Below are positions 6,746-9,677 of a DNA stretch of 9,677 nucleotides, in pieces. The translations under genes were made by a program, and so were the position numbers. The stretch spans positions 1 through 9,677 of the forward strand of contig CAZFYZ010000135.1 in the NCBI GenBank assembly GCA_964523735.1, given 5' to 3'. Below the pieces are notes generated by a model. That model was not told where the DNA came from. It ran no database searches and saw only the letters and a list, made by a program, of their open reading frames with translations. Source of the DNA: CAZFYZ01 sp964523735 (GTDB taxonomy: Bacteria > Armatimonadota > UBA5829). How positions within the stretch are numbered: the first letter of the stretch is position 1; each line of letters begins with the position of its first letter.

Positions 6746-6781
6746 GCCCCCTCCCGCTTCAGGGGAGGGTTGGGGAGGGGT
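6746..6781 (+). repeat. Family P palindromic repeat, copy P6
   Basis: CCCCCTCCCGCTTCAGGGGA, then GGGTTGGGGAGGGG. With P5 and R3 it fills the intergenic stretch between the ASCH operon terminator and the primase promoter. Confidence 0.75.
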
Positions 6782-6812
6782 TGGGACTCGTTGACGAAGA
6801 ACCCAACACGCA

Positions 6813-6850
6813 AAGGAAAACGCCCCGAGCATCCGGGCCGGGGCGTCCTT
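6813..6850 (-). terminator. Intrinsic terminator of the PIN-GNAT/ASCH operon
   Basis: On the minus strand a GC-rich stem ACGCCCCG / CGGGGCGT (6839-6846 with 6820-6827) is followed by TTTTCCTTT, about 90 bases after the ASCH stop. The flanking AAGG/CCTT can extend the stem past a bulge. Stem sequence and size match the hairpins at 1871 and 3727. Confidence 0.65.
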
Positions 6851-6939
6851 CTGTGTTGAGCCGAGACCGTGTGCCATACGATAGATGAGGCAGTTGGGTT
6901 GGGCTGTTCCGCTGCAGCAGGCTCGCCAAGTGCAAGGTC

Positions 6940-7383
6940 CTAGTCTTGCTCGCAACACGTTGGGCGTGCGATCCGATCCCAACATCCGGCAGGCAGATAT
7001 GTGAAGCTCTGCGGTGGTCGCATGTTCTCATCGATCTCGGGTAGGGAAATCGGCCGATCAAGCTCGGTTACATCTCCTATCGAGATGGCGACTGCGGACT
7101 GCCTAGATCCATAGTAGGCGAAGAAGAACTCCTCGTCTGTACTGCCGACCTCGCCGTAACGTTGCCAGACGTTCTCGGGGCTTGCCCTCTCAACCTCCTT
7201 CACCTCAAAGTAGCCAACGATCTTCATCACCGGTCTTGTCGCATATATGACGACGCGGCTGACGCTGCGTTGGAATGCCGACTTCCTAAACTCAACCCGT
7301 TTTCGACCATCCAGAATGGCCTCCACGTATCTAGGGTGAATAGACAGGAGGATCACCGAACCATCAGCCGATCTCGAATCCAT
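6940..7383 (-). CDS. ASCH domain protein (PUA-like fold)
   Basis: 147 residues. The opening ILLSIHPRYVEAILDGRK, followed by RVEFRK, carries the ASCH signature GxKxxExR (G26, K28, E31, R33), then the beta strands VVIYATRP and IVGYFEVKEV. ASCH domains have a PUA-like barrel and are generally thought to bind RNA or modified nucleotides; some members are enzymes. The length is normal for a stand-alone ASCH protein. ATG 7383 has GGAGG six bases upstream (7390-7394), inside the end of the preceding gene; the two frames overlap by 31 bases, so this is a two-gene operon with likely coupled translation, ending in the hairpin at 6813-6850. The C-terminus has three cysteines (CWDRIARPTCCEQD) of unknown meaning. 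ASCH identity is confident; the cellular role is not known. Confidence 0.85.
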   Translation of the reverse strand: MDSRSADGSVILLSIHPRYVEAILDGRKRVEFRKSAFQRSVSRVVIYATRPVMKIVGYFEVKEVERASPENVWQRYGEVGSTDEEFFFAYYGSRQSAVAISIGDVTELDRPISLPEIDENMRPPQSFTYLPAGCWDRIARPTCCEQD

Positions 7384-8819
7384 TCGTAACCTCCGTTCCT
7401 TAGCTGCTGTATAGATTGTGGTGCCGACCGCAACGCTCCACCTCTCTTGAGCTCATCTAGTAGCAACGGAGGATTCAGGTTGCGAGCATGCCTGAAGAGC
7501 AATGCAAGAACTCCAGACTGAGACAACGATTTGATGTCGGCTTGGCCGTAGACCGTCCTGTTGCCGACGAACGCAGTCACCGCTGCGGGATCAGTAGATA
7601 CGAGCAAGTCCTCAAGCACTCCTAGTGCGGTCACACCCATCCGATCGCCAGACCTGTAGAACATCAGCAGATCTCCCCTCCTCATTCGTCGGTTTGGGGA
7701 GTTGCAGAGGTAGGCCTTGCGTATGCTGTTTCCGTAGGCCGCCCTCGACTCAAACAGCACCAGTTGTTGTTCCGCCTCCGGGAACAACATCTCGTGGTAC
7801 TCGGGCTTTATCGGGATCAGGAAAGCGCGGTTTCTAGCCCACTGTACGACAAATGGCCCGTGTTCTACATTGTATGCCAGATCGCCTTCATCCATCTCCG
7901 TCACGGAGTCCCAGGCTAGCATTGACTTCTCAAGTATAAGTTCCCCGCGATCTGTACGATGATCCTTCCTGCGGAATCCGAAAGTCTCCATAAGGAGTAT
8001 CAATGGCTCGTATTTGTCAAAGACCGTCAGGTAGATCCGCTGGAACCCATTCTTTCTGGCGTAGTCGAAGGCAGTCTTCAGCAGCAATTCTCCGAATCGG
8101 AACCCAGAGTAAACGCTGGCCACCTTGAAGCTGCATATCTTCAGCAGGCGGTATCCGTCGGCCTGTCGGCCCTCGTCGTTTGCTATGCATATCCCTGCAT
8201 AGTCATCTCTTTCTCCCGGAATGATCCACGAGTTGCGGTGCTCTCTCTTGCACTTCTCAATCCATTGGTCGAAGTCTGGGTAGTCGGTTCGAAATGTCTC
8301 GAAGATGGGGTCGTTGGTGTTCAGGTTGTACGCGAGCAAGCGCTGTACCGCAGGAGGAGGCTTTGGCGCTTCGCCTTTCAGCAACCGCAGCATCTGGACA
8401 GTGTCGGCAAGCGACTGAACCCTGTGCTCTAGAGCGAGCCTTCTTGCTTTCTGATGAATGCCGCTGTCATTCGTTACCAGGTAGTCTACACAGCCTGCTC
8501 TCAAAGCTGCCAGCAACTGATTGTCGACCCAGTCGTTGGAATGCACTGCAGGGCTTCCCAGGAGAAGCTGGTCTTCGGCCGTCACGGGTGGTGGCTGATC
8601 GAGTTGGACGTACTTCCTGAGCTGGACCTGCCTTATGTTGCGCCTTACTTCATCGCTGTCTCGCTGGATGTCGAAGATCGCACAGGGGTGCATGAACTGC
8701 TGCACGCCTGTCTGCTTGCACAACCTAGATAGGTCCACTGCTTCCGGGCTCTGCCCAGTGTCGCTGATTGACACAGGCTCCATCGGTATAAGCACGTTAG
8801 TGTCTATGAGAAGCTTCAC
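7353..8819 (-). CDS. PIN - GNAT - EVE/PUA-like fusion protein
   Basis: 488 residues from GTG 8819. PIN-type nuclease domain at about 1-145: LLIDTNVLIP (D6) and a C-terminal acidic pair, D99 in NDWVDNQLLAAL and D118 in YLVTNDSGIH, as in VapC-like ribonucleases. GNAT fold at about 197-300: SWIIPGERDDYAG..., motif A region VASVYSGFRFGELLL and VFDKYEPLILLMETFGF. EVE/PUA-like barrel at about 317-435: AFLIPIKPEYHEML, then RRGDLLMFYRSGDRMGVTAL. The rest is a helical tail. GTG 8819 was chosen because it gives the standard PIN opening (MKLLIDTNVLI) and has GGCGG upstream; a TTG at 8843 would add eight residues but has no ribosome site. It overlaps the ASCH gene by 31 bases. PIN suggests RNA cleavage and the PUA-like part RNA recognition; what the GNAT part acetylates, if anything, is unknown. 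A toxin-like or RNA-surveillance role is inference. Confidence 0.8.
   Translation of the reverse strand: MKLLIDTNVLIPMEPVSISDTGQSPEAVDLSRLCKQTGVQQFMHPCAIFDIQRDSDEVRRNIRQVQLRKYVQLDQPPPVTAEDQLLLGSPAVHSNDWVDNQLLAALRAGCVDYLVTNDSGIHQKARRLALEHRVQSLADTVQMLRLLKGEAPKPPPAVQRLLAYNLNTNDPIFETFRTDYPDFDQWIEKCKREHRNSWIIPGERDDYAGICIANDEGRQADGYRLLKICSFKVASVYSGFRFGELLLKTAFDYARKNGFQRIYLTVFDKYEPLILLMETFGFRRKDHRTDRGELILEKSMLAWDSVTEMDEGDLAYNVEHGPFVVQWARNRAFLIPIKPEYHEMLFPEAEQQLVLFESRAAYGNSIRKAYLCNSPNRRMRRGDLLMFYRSGDRMGVTALGVLEDLLVSTDPAAVTAFVGNRTVYGQADIKSLSQSGVLALLFRHARNLNPPLLLDELKRGGALRSAPQSIQQLRNGGYEWIRDRLMVR
7390..7394 (-). promoter_or_regulatory. Ribosome binding site of the ASCH gene
   Basis: GGAGG on the minus strand, six bases before ATG 7383, inside the coding end of the PIN-GNAT gene. 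It fixes the ASCH start and supports coupled expression. Confidence 0.75.
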
Positions 8820-8929
8820 GTTTGCCGCCAGAGTTTTCCGCAATCTACATCAGACATAGGACTTTCTGTTCGTAGTTTTGCCGTGAAGTCCCACAGTTCC
8901 TTCTTGCACTATCGAGGACGCAGTCCGGT

Positions 8930-9011
8930 GTTTCGGGATTTGAGGGTTGGGATCTCCAGTGTATGTCCAAAGCGCCAAGCCCCCGTCCCCCAACATGGAA
9001 ATCCCCGAAAC
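8930..9011. repeat. Family S palindromic repeat, intergenic copy
   Basis: 82 bp bounded by GTTTCGGGATTT (8930-8941) and AAATCCCCGAAAC, which has one extra C, ending at 9011. The arms match the two copies inside the primase gene; the middle differs. It shows the family is mobile or dispersed and not a primase-specific protein motif. Confidence 0.75.
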
Positions 9012-9058
9012 AACGACTAGGACCATCCCTTCCCCTCTCCCTCCCGCCCCCTTCATGC

Positions 9059-9089
9059 CATACAACCCTATACTATATAGGGTTGTATG
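9059..9089. repeat. Perfect 14-bp-arm palindrome
   Basis: CATACAACCCTATA (9059-9072), a CTA loop, and TATAGGGTTGTATG (9076-9089). Every arm base pairs. It is AT-rich in a GC-rich setting, lies about 95 bases after the sugar porter stop, and abuts an R-family copy. It could be an operator, a recombination or replication site, or an RNA hairpin; there is no following T-run. Confidence 0.8.
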
Positions 9090-9113
9090 TTGGCGTATGT
9101 TTTTTGGCGTAAC
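9086..9113 (-). repeat. Family R repeat, inverted copy R4
   Basis: On the minus strand GTTACGCCAAAAAACATACG is followed by CCAACATA, matching the right end of the large repeat copies (GCCAAAAAC...GCCAACATACA). Confidence 0.65.
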
Positions 9114-9183
9114 TTTTGGATGATGCGCCAAAGCACCATGGATGGGGGGTGCGGAAAGAGTGGCGTGTTGGCAGACGCGCCCG

Positions 9184-9677
9184 CTACTTGGCCCACAACC
9201 CTTCGATCTCTTCCAGGCTCCGGCCCTTGGTCTCGGGGACCATGCGGGCGACCAGGACAAACGTGAAGACACAGAATACCGCATACAGCCAGAACGGGAA
9301 CGCGTGGTTGAACTTGGCGACAAGCCAGGGGCTCTCGTCCATCATCGGGAACGTCTGCGAGACCACGTAGTTCGCGCACCACAGCAGCAACGTCGCAATC
9401 GCCATCGCCCGGCCTCGGATGCGGGTGGGGTAGATCTCGGCAAGAATGACCCAAGTTACAGGCCCGACCGATAGCGCAAAGCACGCGATGTAGCCGAGGA
9501 TGAAAGTCAGCACCCAGCCCTCGGTCCTGCCGAGATAAGCCGCCGTTCCCATCCCAACAAGCGCCAGGCACATCCCGATCGAGCCGATCATCATCAGCGG
9601 CCTTCTGCCGAGCCTATCCACCGTCCAGATGGCGACCACCGTGAACAGCAGGTTGACCGCGCCTACGACAATCGTCT
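9184..9677 (-). CDS. MFS sugar porter family transporter, 5' part outside window
   Basis: The last 164 residues of a sugar/proton symporter-type transporter of the inner membrane (sugar porter family, TC 2.A.1.1). Signatures seen: DRLGRRPL after a transmembrane helix, GPVTWVILAEIYPTRIRGRA, and PETKGRSLEEIEGLWAK at the end. Roughly five transmembrane helices (TM8-TM12 equivalents) are in view. The frame is open to the window edge; the nearest internal GTG (9639) lies within a helix and is not the start, since the residues before it (GAVNLLFTV) continue the family pattern. The C-terminus is of normal length. Substrate cannot be read from this part; xylose, galactose, glucose and similar sugars are all possible. 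Next downstream on this strand is the PIN-GNAT operon, 364 bases away, probably a separate unit. Confidence 0.92.
   Translation of the reverse strand, partial: TIVVGAVNLLFTVVAIWTVDRLGRRPLMMIGSIGMCLALVGMGTAAYLGRTEGWVLTFILGYIACFALSVGPVTWVILAEIYPTRIRGRAMAIATLLLWCANYVVSQTFPMMDESPWLVAKFNHAFPFWLYAVFCVFTFVLVARMVPETKGRSLEEIEGLWAK

Larger units (their letters stand above)
8820..9183. other. Intergenic region between sugar porter and PIN-GNAT operon
   Basis: No gene is supported here. It holds an S-family repeat (8930-9011), a C-rich tract (about 9024-9053), a long AT-rich palindrome (9059-9089), inverted R-family sequence (9086-9113) and a further R-like piece GCGCCAAAGCACCATGGATG (9127-9146). A promoter for the PIN-GNAT operon should lie in 8844-8930, but I see no convincing -35/-10 pair. 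Confidence 0.6.

Noticed and set aside
1815..6781. CRISPR array made of the dispersed P, S and R repeats
   Set aside because: Copies are irregularly spaced, differ in length, lie partly in coding DNA and have no uniform spacers; no cas genes are present.
7353..8819. Simple VapC toxin of a VapBC pair
   Set aside because: The PIN domain is only the first third of a fusion, and there is no small DNA-binding antitoxin gene upstream; the partner is an ASCH protein downstream.
8844..8930. Promoter for the PIN-GNAT operon (TATGTC, TAGATT as -10 candidates)
   Set aside because: No -35-like hexamer at a fitting distance; reporting one would be arbitrary.

Overview
The window is a GC-rich bacterial stretch from a draft assembly: there is a 10-N gap at 4186-4195. 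It carries five protein-coding genes plus an unusual load of short palindromic repeats. The organism cannot be named from sequence alone. A ClpC with a UVR-type linker, GTG/TTG starts, high GC, families of REP-like hairpins and a long anchored protein with a pseudopilin-like C-terminus would fit an Armatimonadota-, Chloroflexota- or Planctomycetota-like lineage. That is a guess from gene style.

Layout. 2-1786 (+) is the 3' two-thirds of clpC, an AAA+ unfoldase. 1787-2163 is repeat-rich and ends with a 254-bp unit (copy A). 2164-3618 (-) encodes a membrane-anchored protein of unknown function. 3619-4008 contains copy B of the same unit in the same orientation, so the anchored-protein gene sits between direct repeats about 1.86 kb apart. 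4009-6475 (-) is a replication-type primase/ATPase (AEP primase, PriCT-like helical region, RecA-like ATPase, winged helix, acidic tail), interrupted by the gap. 6476-6939 holds its promoter and leader, more repeats and a terminator. 6940-7383 and 7353-8819 (both -) form an overlapping two-gene operon: a PIN-GNAT-EVE/PUA-like fusion followed by a small ASCH protein. 8820-9183 is intergenic with repeats and a perfect 14-bp-arm palindrome. 9184-9677 (-) is the 3' end of an MFS sugar transporter.

Two points stand out. First, the primase gene carries at least six palindromic repeat copies inside its reading frame, all in inter-domain linkers or the C-terminal tail, while the catalytic motifs are intact. 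This resembles the in-frame palindromic elements known in Rickettsia. The same repeat families occur between genes elsewhere in the window. Second, the PIN-GNAT-EVE/ASCH pair joins a putative ribonuclease, an acetyltransferase fold and two PUA-like RNA-binding folds in one overlapping operon. It is a good candidate for a poorly described RNA-targeting module.

The assembly gap is probably artificial. The hexamer CTCAGA flanks it on both sides, and collapsing the two copies into one (removing 16 positions) joins the two halves of the primase gene in frame as a protein of about 816 residues. Housekeeping genes (clpC, sugar porter) lie at both ends, so this looks like a chromosomal region with an accessory middle, not a whole mobile element. 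No transposase, integrase, tRNA or CRISPR array is visible.
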